A stretch of 64,000 nucleotides of DNA, from positions 1 through 64,000 of the forward strand of contig NZ_JAFCNB010000001.1 of assembly GCF_017896165.1 (NCBI RefSeq). Direction: 5' to 3'. A program made the translations under genes and the position numbers. This DNA comes from Microbispora oryzae. GTDB taxonomy: Bacteria > Actinomycetota > Actinomycetes > Streptosporangiales > Streptosporangiaceae. The notes beneath the pieces are model-generated. The model worked only from the letters and a program-made list of their open reading frames with translations, was not told the DNA's origin and ran no database searches. This document shows positions 32,367-40,770 of this stretch, in pieces. Position 1 is the stretch's first letter; the number at the start of each line of letters is the position of its first letter.

Positions 32367-33725
32367 ATGACGGTCAATGGACCTGGTTTAGCGGTGGCGG
32401 CGGCGATACTCATCGCCGCCGCCGCGTGTTCCAGCCCAGACTCCACCAAGGTGTTCACCGTCGCCGGCGAGGCCGCCGCACAGGCGCCCACCGGCTCCTC
32501 CCCCGGCACCGGGGCGGGCGCGGCCGCCGCCGTCGCGGAGGACAGGCCGGCCGGCGCGGGCGCGAAGTCGGCCCGCGCGACCCCCGGCTCCGCGAGCGGT
32601 CGCAATACCGCCGGTACGGCGGGAACCGGCCATGAGGGCACACGTTCGGACGGCCGCACGGACGGCTTCGAGCGGGCGGACGGCGACGCCGCGGCGCGCA
32701 TCGCCGACGCGGTGGCGACCGTCGTCCCGGTCACCCCGAGCCCCTCTGCCACCCCGAACCCCGCAGCCTCTCCCCCTGCGTCCGAGCCGCCGGTGGCTGA
32801 GGCGCCCGTGGCTGAGGCGCCCGTGGCTGAGGCGCCCGCGTCCGAACCGCCGATGGTCCTGGCCGCCCCGGCCGGCACCTCGGCCCCCCGCCGCGTCGTC
32901 GAGCCGGAGGCGGCGCCCAGCGCCACGCCTGCATCCGGCGGACGGCCCGCCGACGGGATCGAGGTGGTGCCCGTCCCGTCGGGCGCCACGGCCCAGCCGG
33001 CGACCCGGCCCGGCTCGACGGCTCAGCCCCAGGCCCAGGGCGGCTCCGCGTCCGCTCCGGTCACGGGGCCGGTCACGGGGTGGGGCCGGCCCGTCCTGAC
33101 CGAGGACTTCCCGGGGAGCGCGGTCGGTTCCACGTGGACCGCCCTCGGCGGCACCGGGAGCGGCCCGGCCGCCTCGGTGAGCGGAGGCGTGCTCCACCTC
33201 GCGGGCGATCTGGCGAGCCCGGTCGCCCAGGTGTACGGCCGGTGGGAGGTGCGGCTGCGCGCCGCCCCGGGCTCCGGGTCGCCCGCCGCGCTGCTGCTGC
33301 TCGACCCGCCCGGCCGTAACCCGTCAGGCGATCCGTCCGTACGGCGGCACGACGCGGGGGCCGGGGACGGCTCCTACACCGGACGGCAGGACGGCGCCGC
33401 CGACGCGGAGATCGCGCTGGCGCGCATGGACGACCCCGGCAGGCGCAGCGCGACCGTCTCCGTCCTGGACGGGTATTCGGGCGGGGACGTCCACCGGGTG
33501 CGGGCCGACTTCACCGGATGGCACACGGTCGCGGTCGACCGGCTCCCCACGGGGACGACGTTCTGGCTGGACGGGCGGCGGGTGTGGAGCTCCCGTGAGG
33601 TGGGCTCGGCGGGCCGGTCGATGCGGCTCGTCCTGCGCGGCGACGCCGGGTGCGGCGCCGGGACCTGCGACGGGGCCGTCACCCTGGACGTCGACTGGGT
33701 CCGGATCTACCGGGCTCCCCGGTAG
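32367..33725 (+). CDS. Lipoprotein with GH16-like domain
   Basis: 452 residues. A lipoprotein signal (AVAAAILIAAAACSS, Cys about residue 21) is followed by about 230 residues of Ala/Pro/Thr-rich linker containing three PVAEA repeats (15-bp DNA repeats near 32800-32845). The C-terminal 215 residues resemble a family 16 beta-jelly-roll: LTEDFPGSAVGSTWTAL, GRWEVRLRAAPGSGSPAALLLL, GWHTVAVDRLPTGTTFWLDG, DVDWVRIYRAP. The catalytic EIDxxE site is replaced by EIALAR, so a sugar-binding or structural surface role is more likely than hydrolysis. Its 3' end overlaps the convergent PucR gene by 47 bases. Confidence 0.75.
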   Translation: MTVNGPGLAVAAAILIAAAACSSPDSTKVFTVAGEAAAQAPTGSSPGTGAGAAAAVAEDRPAGAGAKSARATPGSASGRNTAGTAGTGHEGTRSDGRTDGFERADGDAAARIADAVATVVPVTPSPSATPNPAASPPASEPPVAEAPVAEAPVAEAPASEPPMVLAAPAGTSAPRRVVEPEAAPSATPASGGRPADGIEVVPVPSGATAQPATRPGSTAQPQAQGGSASAPVTGPVTGWGRPVLTEDFPGSAVGSTWTALGGTGSGPAASVSGGVLHLAGDLASPVAQVYGRWEVRLRAAPGSGSPAALLLLDPPGRNPSGDPSVRRHDAGAGDGSYTGRQDGAADAEIALARMDDPGRRSATVSVLDGYSGGDVHRVRADFTGWHTVAVDRLPTGTTFWLDGRRVWSSREVGSAGRSMRLVLRGDAGCGAGTCDGAVTLDVDWVRIYRAPR

Positions 33726-34824
33726 CCGCCGCGGCGGTGAGGGCCGCCGCCTTGAGGGAGAGGTGGAGCAGCAGCCGGTCGTCGCCGTCGCCGAGGTCGA
33801 GGCCGGTGAGGCGCTCCGCCTTCTCCAGCCGGTAGTAGAGCGTCTGCCGGTGCACGCCCAGGGCCGCGGCGGTCCGCTGGACGTGTCCCGCGCGGTCCAG
33901 GTACGCCTCCACGGTGCCGGCCAGGGACGGCCCGGCCGCCGACAGCGCCGCCGACTCGGCCGCAAGATCGGCCAGCTCGCGGGGCGACAGCCGGGCCAGC
34001 AGCCGGTAGACGCCGAGGTCAGGCCAGCTCGCGACCGGCGCGTGCCGCTCGACGTGCTCGGCCACCGATAGTGCGAGCAGCGCCTCGCGCCAGCTCTGCC
34101 ACGCCTCATCGGGGTCCTCCCGCGGCCCCCCGACGCCCGCCGCCGCGCCGTACACGCCGGACAGGCGGCGGGCGACCTCGCCCGCCTGGGCCGCGGGGGC
34201 CAGCACCGCGACCAGCGGCTCGTCCAGCCCGGGGTCGGTCAGCACGCCGCGCGGCAGTGACCAGGGCGCGCCGGCGCGGCCCGATCCCCGGCCGGCCGGC
34301 GGACCGGACGGCTCGCCGGGCCGTTCCGGCGGGGTCCGCACGGCCACGGCGGTGACCGGGCCGTCGACGTCCACTCCGGCGGCGGCCCGGGTGGACGGGT
34401 CCGCGGAGAAGAACTCGCGCAGCGGGGCGTGCCTGGCGCGGGCCTCCATCGCGAGCAGGGCCGCCGCGCGGGACACGAGCGGCGCCACGGAGGCCAGCCG
34501 CTCGTCCGTCAGGGCGCCCGAGTCGATCAGCCACAGGTAGCCGTAGGTCACGCCGCCGTGCCGCAGCGGCACGCAGACCCGGCCCAGCATGCCGGGCAGT
34601 CCGGGGATCCGGACGGGGCCGGTGGCCGCGGCGATGCCGTACGCCTCGAAATGGGCGCGGACGTCGGCGGAGGCCCGTCTGCGGAGGATGGACTCCTGCC
34701 GGACCCGGTCGACGTCGCCGATCTGCGCGCCGTACGCCAGGAGGGTGAACGAGCGGTCCTCCAGCGTCACCGAGGCGTCGAGCACCCGGGAGATCTCATC
34801 GACGATGTCCTGCACGTCAGCCAT
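33679..34824 (-). CDS. PucR-type activator of proline catabolism
   Basis: 381 residues from the ATG at 34824. A GAF-like N-terminal half (about 1-160, VLDASVTLEDRSFTLLAYG, YGYLWLIDSGALTDE) is followed by a weakly conserved middle and the PucR C-terminal helix-turn-helix: SLAGTVEAYLDRAGHVQRTAAALGVHRQTLYYRLEKAERLTGLDL. Divergent from the proline dehydrogenase gene, 75 bases away. PucR-family proteins of Streptomyces activate proline utilisation in response to proline, so that role is inferred. Confidence 0.88.
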   Translation of the reverse strand: MADVQDIVDEISRVLDASVTLEDRSFTLLAYGAQIGDVDRVRQESILRRRASADVRAHFEAYGIAAATGPVRIPGLPGMLGRVCVPLRHGGVTYGYLWLIDSGALTDERLASVAPLVSRAAALLAMEARARHAPLREFFSADPSTRAAAGVDVDGPVTAVAVRTPPERPGEPSGPPAGRGSGRAGAPWSLPRGVLTDPGLDEPLVAVLAPAAQAGEVARRLSGVYGAAAGVGGPREDPDEAWQSWREALLALSVAEHVERHAPVASWPDLGVYRLLARLSPRELADLAAESAALSAAGPSLAGTVEAYLDRAGHVQRTAAALGVHRQTLYYRLEKAERLTGLDLGDGDDRLLLHLSLKAAALTAAAATGEPGRSGPSRRPG

Positions 34825-34899
34825 TCTTGTGCATTTGTCGGAAAACCCTGTGGCGGATGTCCGTGGACCCGCCGTGACGTGCCGATTTAGCCTGAGGCC

Positions 34900-35811
34900 A
34901 TGCTCGGTTCCCTGCTCCTCGCGGGCTCCCGGAGCCCGCTGGCCCGCCGGGCCGTGTCGGGTTTCCCCGTCACCCGGAAGGTGGTCGACCGCTTCGTCTC
35001 CGGGGTGGATCCCGGCGACGCGGTCGAGACGACTCGCCGCCTGACCGGCGCGGGGCTCGCGGTCACGATCGACCACCTCGGCGAGGAGGTGCGGGACGTC
35101 GAGACCGCGGTCGGCGCGGCCAAGGCGTACGTCTCCCTGCTGGAGGCGCTCGCTCCGCTGGAGCTCGGCGGGCGAGCCGAGGTCTCGGTGAAGCTGTCGG
35201 CCGTCGGCCAGGCCCTCGACGAGTCGATGGCGCTCGACCACGCGCGGCGGATCTGCGCCGCCGCCCGCGACTGCGGCTCCACCGTCACGCTCGACATGGA
35301 GGACCACACCACCGTCGACTCCACGCTCGGCGTGCTGCGCGCCCTGCGGGAGGACTTCCCGGACACCGGCGTCGCCGTCCAGGCCTACCTGTACCGCAGC
35401 GAGGCCGACTGCCGCGACCTGGCCGGATCCCGGGTGCGCCTGGTGAAGGGCGCCTACCGCGAGCCCGCGTCGGTGGCGTACCAGAGCAGGCACGAGGTCG
35501 ACCTGGCGTACGTCAGGTGCCTGCGGGTGCTCATGGCGGGCACGGGCTACCCGATGGTGGCCACGCACGACGACCGGCTCATCGCCATCGCGGAGCTGCT
35601 GGCCGACCAGCAGGGCCGCGACCGCGACCGGTACGAGTTCCAGATGCTGTACGGCGTGCGCGCCGACCGGCAGCTGGCGCTGGCCGAGGCCGGATCCCGG
35701 GTGCGGGTCTACGTTCCCTACGGCGACGACTGGTACGGATACTTCATGCGCCGCCTCGCCGAGCGCCCGGCCAACGTCGCCTTCTTCCTGCGCGCTCTGA
35801 GGGGTAAGTGA
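34900..35811 (+). CDS. Proline dehydrogenase
   Basis: 303-residue monofunctional PRODH, FAD-dependent oxidation of L-proline to pyrroline-5-carboxylate. Barrel motifs: EVSVKLSAVGQAL, STVTLDMEDHTTVD, VAVQAYLYRSEADC, RLVKGAYREPASVAY, PMVATHDDRLI and the C-terminal VRVYVPYGDDWYGYFMRRLAERP typical of the family (substrate-binding Arg pair in RRLAER). It overlaps the start of the P5C dehydrogenase gene, giving a two-gene operon for proline to glutamate. Confidence 0.95.
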   Translation: MLGSLLLAGSRSPLARRAVSGFPVTRKVVDRFVSGVDPGDAVETTRRLTGAGLAVTIDHLGEEVRDVETAVGAAKAYVSLLEALAPLELGGRAEVSVKLSAVGQALDESMALDHARRICAAARDCGSTVTLDMEDHTTVDSTLGVLRALREDFPDTGVAVQAYLYRSEADCRDLAGSRVRLVKGAYREPASVAYQSRHEVDLAYVRCLRVLMAGTGYPMVATHDDRLIAIAELLADQQGRDRDRYEFQMLYGVRADRQLALAEAGSRVRVYVPYGDDWYGYFMRRLAERPANVAFFLRALRGK

Positions 35812-37484
35812 TGGATGCGATCAGCGACGTCCCGGTGCCGGTCAACGAGCCGGTGCACGGCTACGCGCCCGGCAGCGCCGAGCGCGCCGCCCTGGAGAGC
35901 CGGATCAAGGAGCTCGCCGGGGCCCGGGCGGACCTCACGATGACGATCGGCGGCGACCGGCGCATGGCGGGCGGCGACCCGATCGACGTGGTCCAGCCCC
36001 ACCACCACGCGTCCGTGCTCGGCCGCACCGCTGAGGCGACGGCTGCCGACGTCCGGGCCGCCGTCGACGCCGCCCTGGCCGCCGCCCGGCAGTGGCGCGA
36101 GCTGTCGTTCGAGGACCGCGCCGCGATCTTCCTGCGCGCCGCCGACCTGCTCAGCGGGCCGTGGCGGGCGACGCTCAACGCGGCGACCATGCTCGGCCAG
36201 TCGAAGTCGGCGCAGCAGGCGGAGATCGACGCCGCCTGCGAGCTGATCGACTTCTTCCGGTTCAACGTGTCGTACGCGCGCCGGCTGCTGGCCGAGCAGC
36301 CGCAGTCGTCGCCCGGCGCGTGGAACCGGATGGACTATCGGCCGCTGGAGGGCTTCGTCCTCGCGGTGACGCCGTTCAACTTCACCTCGATCGCGGCCAA
36401 CCTGCCGTGCGCGCCCGCGCTCATGGGCAACGTCGTGGTGTGGAAGCCGTCGCCGACCCAGCAGTTCGCGGCCCACTTCACCATGCGGCTGCTGGAGGCC
36501 GCCGGGCTGCCGCCCGGCGTGATCAACATGGTGACGGGCAACGGGCGGGGCGTCTCCGAGGTCGCCCTCCCCCACCCCGAGCTGGCCGGCATCCACTTCA
36601 CCGGCTCGACGGCGACCTTCCAGCACCTGTGGCGGACCATCGGCGAGAACATCGCGGGCTACCGGGGCTACCCGAGGCTCGTCGGCGAGACGGGCGGGAA
36701 GGACTTCGTCCTCGCCCACCCGTCGGCCTCCCCCGATGTCCTGTCGACCGCTCTGCTCAGGGGCGCGTTCGAGTACCAGGGTCAGAAGTGCTCGGCCGCC
36801 TCCCGGGCGTACGTGCCGCGGTCGCTGTGGTCGCGGATGCGGGACGACCTCGTCTCCGCCGCCGAGTCGCTCACGGTCGGGGACGTCTCGGCCGACCTGT
36901 CCACGTTCATGGGCGCCGTCATCGACGGCCGGGCCTTCGCCAAGCACAAGGAGGCGATCGACCGGGCCCGGGCGTCCGGCCACATCGACCTGCTGACCGG
37001 CTCGTACGACGACACGACCGGATATTTCGTGAAACCGACCGTGCTGGAGTGCTCCGACCCCACCGATGAGGTGTTCGTGAAGGAGTACTTCGGCCCCATC
37101 CTGGCCGTCCACGTGTACGACGACGCGTCGTACGACACGGTCGTCGACCAGATGGAGAGCGTGACGCCGTACGCGCTGACCGGGTCGATCATCGCCCGGG
37201 ACAGGTACGCCGTCGCGGCGGCGACCGAGCGCCTCAGGTTCGCGGCCGGCAACTTCTACGTCAACGACAAGCCGACCGGGGCCGTGGTGGGCCAGCAGCC
37301 GTTCGGCGGTGCCCGCGCCTCCGGCACCAACGACAAGGCCGGATCGATCTTCAACCTGATCCGCTGGGTCAACGTCCGCACGATCAAGGAGACCTTCGTG
37401 CCGCCGGTGGTCCAGCCGCCCTACCGGGGCGACATCCCGCAGTCCGGCTGGGCGCAGCCCGGCCTGGAGGATCTCGGTTACTGA
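35811..37484 (+). CDS. pruA: L-glutamate gamma-semialdehyde dehydrogenase
   Basis: 557 residues. Oxidises glutamate semialdehyde (the open form of P5C) to glutamate with NAD. ALDH motifs: VLAVTPFNFTSIAANLP, HFTGSTATFQHLW, VGETGGKDFVLAHP (catalytic base Glu), GAFEYQGQKCSAASRAYVP with the nucleophilic Cys, EYFGPILAVHVYDD. It starts at 35811, using the TGATG overlap with the proline dehydrogenase stop, with AGGGG upstream; GTG at 35808 is an alternative. Length and motifs match group 1 P5CDHs. Confidence 0.96.
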   Translation: MDAISDVPVPVNEPVHGYAPGSAERAALESRIKELAGARADLTMTIGGDRRMAGGDPIDVVQPHHHASVLGRTAEATAADVRAAVDAALAAARQWRELSFEDRAAIFLRAADLLSGPWRATLNAATMLGQSKSAQQAEIDAACELIDFFRFNVSYARRLLAEQPQSSPGAWNRMDYRPLEGFVLAVTPFNFTSIAANLPCAPALMGNVVVWKPSPTQQFAAHFTMRLLEAAGLPPGVINMVTGNGRGVSEVALPHPELAGIHFTGSTATFQHLWRTIGENIAGYRGYPRLVGETGGKDFVLAHPSASPDVLSTALLRGAFEYQGQKCSAASRAYVPRSLWSRMRDDLVSAAESLTVGDVSADLSTFMGAVIDGRAFAKHKEAIDRARASGHIDLLTGSYDDTTGYFVKPTVLECSDPTDEVFVKEYFGPILAVHVYDDASYDTVVDQMESVTPYALTGSIIARDRYAVAAATERLRFAAGNFYVNDKPTGAVVGQQPFGGARASGTNDKAGSIFNLIRWVNVRTIKETFVPPVVQPPYRGDIPQSGWAQPGLEDLGY

Positions 37485-37522
37485 CCGTTCCCGTCCGGGC
37501 GGATCACGCTCGTTCGGGGGCC

Positions 37523-37553
37523 ACGGCCGGGCCCGCTCCCGCGGCCCGGCCGT
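37523..37553. terminator. Bidirectional terminator hairpin
   Basis: ACGGCCGGGCC and GGCCCGGCCGT make a perfect 11-bp stem with a 9-base loop between convergent pruA and the reductase-family gene. Confidence 0.75.
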
Positions 37554-37577
37554 ATCGGTGTGCCCCGGATCAGCCGG

Positions 37578-38120
37578 TCACTTCTCCGCCGGCTGGTAGA
37601 TGAGGGAGAGCACACCCGTCTCGAAGGTCTCCGAGGAGACGAGCTTCAGCGGGAGCTGGTCGAAGCCCTCGAACAGCCGGGCCCCACTGCCCACGACGAT
37701 GGGGTGGACCAGCAGCCGGAGCTCGTCGATCAGACCCTGCTTCAGCAGCGAACGGGCGAGCGTCGTGCTGCCGCTCATGCAGATGCCCTTGCCGGGCTGC
37801 GCCTTCAGCTTGGCCATCTCCTCGGCGAGGTCGCCGCGGATCAGCGTGCTGTTCTGCCACTCGGCCTTCTCCAGCGTGGTCGAGACGACGTACTTCGGGA
37901 TGGCGTTGATGTGCTCGGCGAACGGGTCCTCGCTGGTGGGCCAGTAGGCGGCCCACTGCTCGTAGTTGGTCCGGCCCATCAGCAGCGAGTCCGAGTCTGT
38001 GGTCATCAGCGCGCTGACGGCGGCGCCCATCTCGTCGTTGAAGTACGGCAGGTGCCAGTCGGCCGGCGACTCGACGACGCCGTCCAGCGAAATGAAGAAT
38101 CCAGCGATGATCTTGCGCAT
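37578..38120 (-). CDS. RibD/DHFR-fold reductase family protein
   Basis: 180 residues. The fold of the RibD C-terminal / dihydrofolate reductase-like family is evident: KIIAGFFISLDGVVESP, DSLLMGRTNYEQWAAYWP, YVVSTTLEKAEW, ICMSGSTTLARSLLKQGLIDELRLLVHPIVVGSGARLF. Members are NADPH-binding, mostly uncharacterised oxidoreductases; it is not a true housekeeping DHFR. Monocistronic. Confidence 0.9.
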   Translation of the reverse strand: MRKIIAGFFISLDGVVESPADWHLPYFNDEMGAAVSALMTTDSDSLLMGRTNYEQWAAYWPTSEDPFAEHINAIPKYVVSTTLEKAEWQNSTLIRGDLAEEMAKLKAQPGKGICMSGSTTLARSLLKQGLIDELRLLVHPIVVGSGARLFEGFDQLPLKLVSSETFETGVLSLIYQPAEK

Positions 38121-38261
38121 GTCCCTCTCCTCTGTCTCTGGCCCCTACGATCGCACGGACAAGATCTTTTGTCAAGACGATTTCAGTTTTCGGTGCTCGT
38201 AACGGCCGGCCCCGCTTCGTCCAAGTAGGGGTGTTTTCCGACCCACGACAAAGGAGCGCTG

Positions 38262-38828
38262 GTGCGCCGTGAACAGAAAGGGCTGGCGGACACCGTCCGC
38301 GATCCCGTGGCATTCGAGGCCTTCTACCGCCGTCATGTCGGCGACGTGACCCGCTTCCTGGCGCGGCGGGTGACCGACCCGCACACGGTGGCCGATCTGA
38401 CGGCCGAGGTCTTCCTCGCCGTGCTGGACTCCGCGCACACCTACCGGCCGGGCCGGGGAAGCGAGACCGCCTGGCTGTACGGCGTGGCGCGCAACACCCT
38501 GCACGCCGAGTGGCGGCGCGCCACCAGGCTGGCGCACGCCACGAGCCGGCTGGCCGGGCGGCGCCTGCTCGAGCCCGACGACGTGACCCGCCTGGAGGAC
38601 CGGATCGACGCCGAGGCCCCGGCCCGCCGCGCGCTCGCGGCGATGGCGGGGCTGCCCGAGGGCGAACGGGCGCTGCTCGAGCTGGTGGCCGTCGACGGCC
38701 TCAGCCCGGCGGAGGCCGCCGCCGCGCTGGGCATCCGGCAGGGCACCGCGCGGGTGCGGCTGCACCGGGCCCGGCGCTCGATCCAGCAGGCCCCAGGCGT
38801 CGTGCCCGCGATGAGAGGAGCGAAGTGA
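38262..38828 (+). CDS. ECF-type sigma factor
   Basis: 188 residues from a GTG with AAAGGAG upstream. Region 2: FEAFYRRHVGDVTRFLARRVTDPHTVADLTAEVFLAVLDSAH and ETAWLYGVARNTLHAEWRR. Region 4: LPEGERALLELVAVDGLSPAEAAAALGIRQGTARVRLHRARR. The next gene overlaps by four bases and encodes a membrane protein, the usual place for the cognate anti-sigma factor. Confidence 0.92.
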   Translation: MRREQKGLADTVRDPVAFEAFYRRHVGDVTRFLARRVTDPHTVADLTAEVFLAVLDSAHTYRPGRGSETAWLYGVARNTLHAEWRRATRLAHATSRLAGRRLLEPDDVTRLEDRIDAEAPARRALAAMAGLPEGERALLELVAVDGLSPAEAAAALGIRQGTARVRLHRARRSIQQAPGVVPAMRGAK

Positions 38829-39508
38829 ACGAGACCTTCGAAGACCGGCTGCTCGCCCAGCTCAAGGCCGAGATCGCCGAGCGGGCGGCGCGCAAGCGCG
38901 CCCTGCCCTCGCGGCGGTTCACCGGGCGGCGGCTCCTGGCCTGCGCCGCGGTCGTCGGCGTCGTGGCGGCGGCCGCCGCGGCGGTTCCGCTGGTCGTCGA
39001 GTCGCGGCATCCGGCCTACGCCCTGACCAGGCATCCGGACGGCTCGATCACCCTGCGGATCTCCGAGTTCAGGGACCCAGGAAAGGTGGAGGACGACCTC
39101 GCCCGGATGGGGGTGCGCGCCGACATCACCTACCTTCCGCTGGGCAAGCAGTGCGCGTTCGGGCGTGCCCCGGCCGTGGCGGGCGACCACGTCAGCACGA
39201 CCGCCGAAGAGGCGCGGAGCGACGATCCGGCCGTCCAGGCCCGCCTCCTGAAGAGGGCCGAGAACACCGCCTCGGCCAGAGCCATCCGCCCACGGAACGG
39301 CATCACGATCTATCCCCGGTACATCGAGCCGGGGCAGATCGTCCTGATCGAGATCAATGAGAATCCGGCCGAGGTGTCCGCGCGGCACCCCGGGGTCGCC
39401 TACCAGTTCAGCGGGCGTCTCACGGACGGGCCGGTGCGGCCGTGCCGGGTCGTCGACGATCCGTCGGCCTTCGACATCGGGGACGGCACCCCGCCTCCCG
39501 GAAGCTGA
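38825..39508 (+). CDS. Membrane partner of the ECF sigma factor
   Basis: 227 residues, starting at GTG 38825 inside the sigma stop codon. A short basic cytoplasmic segment (about 1-38) is followed by one transmembrane helix (LLACAAVVGVVAAAAAAVPLVV) and an extracytoplasmic domain of about 165 residues (FRDPGKVEDDLARMGVRADITYLP, VLIEINENP). No HxxxCxxC zinc motif of ZAS anti-sigma factors is visible. Gene order suggests a signal-sensing anti-sigma factor, but the binding segment is shorter than usual. Confidence 0.75.
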   Translation: MNETFEDRLLAQLKAEIAERAARKRALPSRRFTGRRLLACAAVVGVVAAAAAAVPLVVESRHPAYALTRHPDGSITLRISEFRDPGKVEDDLARMGVRADITYLPLGKQCAFGRAPAVAGDHVSTTAEEARSDDPAVQARLLKRAENTASARAIRPRNGITIYPRYIEPGQIVLIEINENPAEVSARHPGVAYQFSGRLTDGPVRPCRVVDDPSAFDIGDGTPPPGS

Positions 39509-39536
39509 CAGGCCTCCGGAAGCCGGCGGAACCGCC

Positions 39537-39569
39537 CCGCTCCCGGGCCGGCGTCCGGCCCGGGAGCGG
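39537..39569. terminator. 15-bp bidirectional terminator hairpin
   Basis: CCGCTCCCGGGCCGG and CCGGCCCGGGAGCGG form a perfect 15-bp stem with loop CGT, between two convergent genes. Confidence 0.85.
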
Positions 39570-39575
39570 CGGACG

Positions 39576-39908
39576 TCACCCGCGCCCGGGTACGGCCATC
39601 TCGCCCAGCTCGGACCAGTCGTCCTGATCGATCACGGCGTTCACGATGCGCGGCGTCTCGGCAAGGTGGGGCGGCAGCGTCCGCTGCGCCTGCTTGAAGT
39701 GGTCAGAACCGACGTGGGCGGCCCCCGCGTCGCCGTCCCTGAACGCCTCCACCAGGACGTACTCGGCCGGGTCGGCCACGCTGCGGGACCAGTCGAACCA
39801 CAGGCAGCCCGGCTCCGCCCGGGTCGCCTGGGTGAACTCCTCGGTGATCCGCGGCCACTCGTCCGCGTACTGCGGCAGCACCCGGAACTTCGCGGTAATG
39901 AAGATCAT
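39576..39908 (-). CDS. Antibiotic biosynthesis monooxygenase-like protein
   Basis: 110 residues from the ATG at 39908. ABM dimeric ferredoxin-like fold: MIFITAKFRVLPQYADEWP, EPGCLWFDWSRSVADPAEYVLVEAFRD, HVGSDHFKQAQ. Members include quinone-oxidising enzymes (YgiN-like) and heme-degrading proteins; with no cluster around it the substrate cannot be stated. Confidence 0.88.
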   Translation of the reverse strand: MIFITAKFRVLPQYADEWPRITEEFTQATRAEPGCLWFDWSRSVADPAEYVLVEAFRDGDAGAAHVGSDHFKQAQRTLPPHLAETPRIVNAVIDQDDWSELGEMAVPGRG

Positions 39909-40095
39909 GCTCTCCCCTTCGGCGTCGCGGCGCCGCCCGCGCGTTCCCGCGGTCGCGGCGCCGATCACGACATTAGCGCCGGTCCGGCGGGAGACGCCGC
40001 CCGCTCCGGTGATCACGTGGGCGCGGTAGGGGCGTCGTGATCCGGGGTACGACCTGGCGCACGGGAGGGTGCGGGACGAGCGAGTCGAGGTCGGC

Positions 40096-40770
40096 ATGCG
40101 CGCAAGCCTCACAGCACGTAATCTCACAGCACGTAATCTCACGGCACTTAACCTCACAGCGCTCAATATCACGGCGCTGATCCTCGCCGGCGTGGTCGCG
40201 GCGGCCGGGTGCACGTCGCAGCCGCGCATGAAGTGGGACAGCCCGGGGATGGCCACCAACGACGGCGGCAACGCGGGCGTGGCGGGGATCCTGCTCCGGA
40301 ACGCCTTCCTGATCGGCGAGCCCGCGGGCCGGCCGATGGAAGCCGGGGCGGGGATGCCGCTCTACCTGGTCCTGATCAACCAGAGCGGCGTCGCGGACCG
40401 GCTTATATCGGTGTCCGCGCCGGGAGTGTTCGAGGGGTCGCGACTGCCCGAGGGCGGCCTGGAGATCCCCGCCGGGGGATCCGCCGGCGGGACGGCCACC
40501 CCGCAGGCGCAGCTGACCGGGCTGATCCGCCCGTTCCGCAGCGGCGGCACCATCCCGGTGACGTTCCACTTCGAGCACGCCGGGGCGGTCGTCGTCCCGG
40601 TGCCCGTGCTGCCGCCCGATCAGTGGCGCACGACGTACTCGCCCTGGCCGTCGCCCGCGCCGTCTCCGGTCGTGCCGTTCTCCGCGGCGCCTTCCGCGAC
40701 ACGGTCCCCGGCGAGCGTCAGTGGCCGCGGAACGCCTCCTCCAGCCACCACGCGGGGGCATCGGACGTGA
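40096..40770 (+). CDS. Lipoprotein with repeated signal peptide
   Basis: 224 residues from the ATG at 40096, which has a GAGGT site. The signal peptide contains five tandem pentapeptides (LTARN, LTARN, LTALN, LTALN, ITALI) before the lipobox LAGVVAAAGC. The mature part has a beta-rich domain (MPLYLVLINQSGVADRLISVSAP, GTIPVTFHFEHAGAVVVPVPVLP) similar in style to PCu(A)C-like copper chaperone folds, though the metal-binding Met/His motifs are not clear, and a Pro/Ser-rich tail. The tail overlaps the 3' end of the convergent ThDP gene by 53 bases. Confidence 0.75.
   Translation: MRASLTARNLTARNLTALNLTALNITALILAGVVAAAGCTSQPRMKWDSPGMATNDGGNAGVAGILLRNAFLIGEPAGRPMEAGAGMPLYLVLINQSGVADRLISVSAPGVFEGSRLPEGGLEIPAGGSAGGTATPQAQLTGLIRPFRSGGTIPVTFHFEHAGAVVVPVPVLPPDQWRTTYSPWPSPAPSPVVPFSAAPSATRSPASVSGRGTPPPATTRGHRT
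40108..40182 (+). repeat. Five 15-bp tandem repeats in a signal peptide
   Basis: Units start at 40108, 40123, 40138, 40153 and 40168; the first two are identical (CTCACAGCACGTAAT), the others drift. The unit length is in frame, so expansion or contraction by whole units keeps the reading frame but changes the hydrophobic core length of the signal peptide. Confidence 0.85.
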
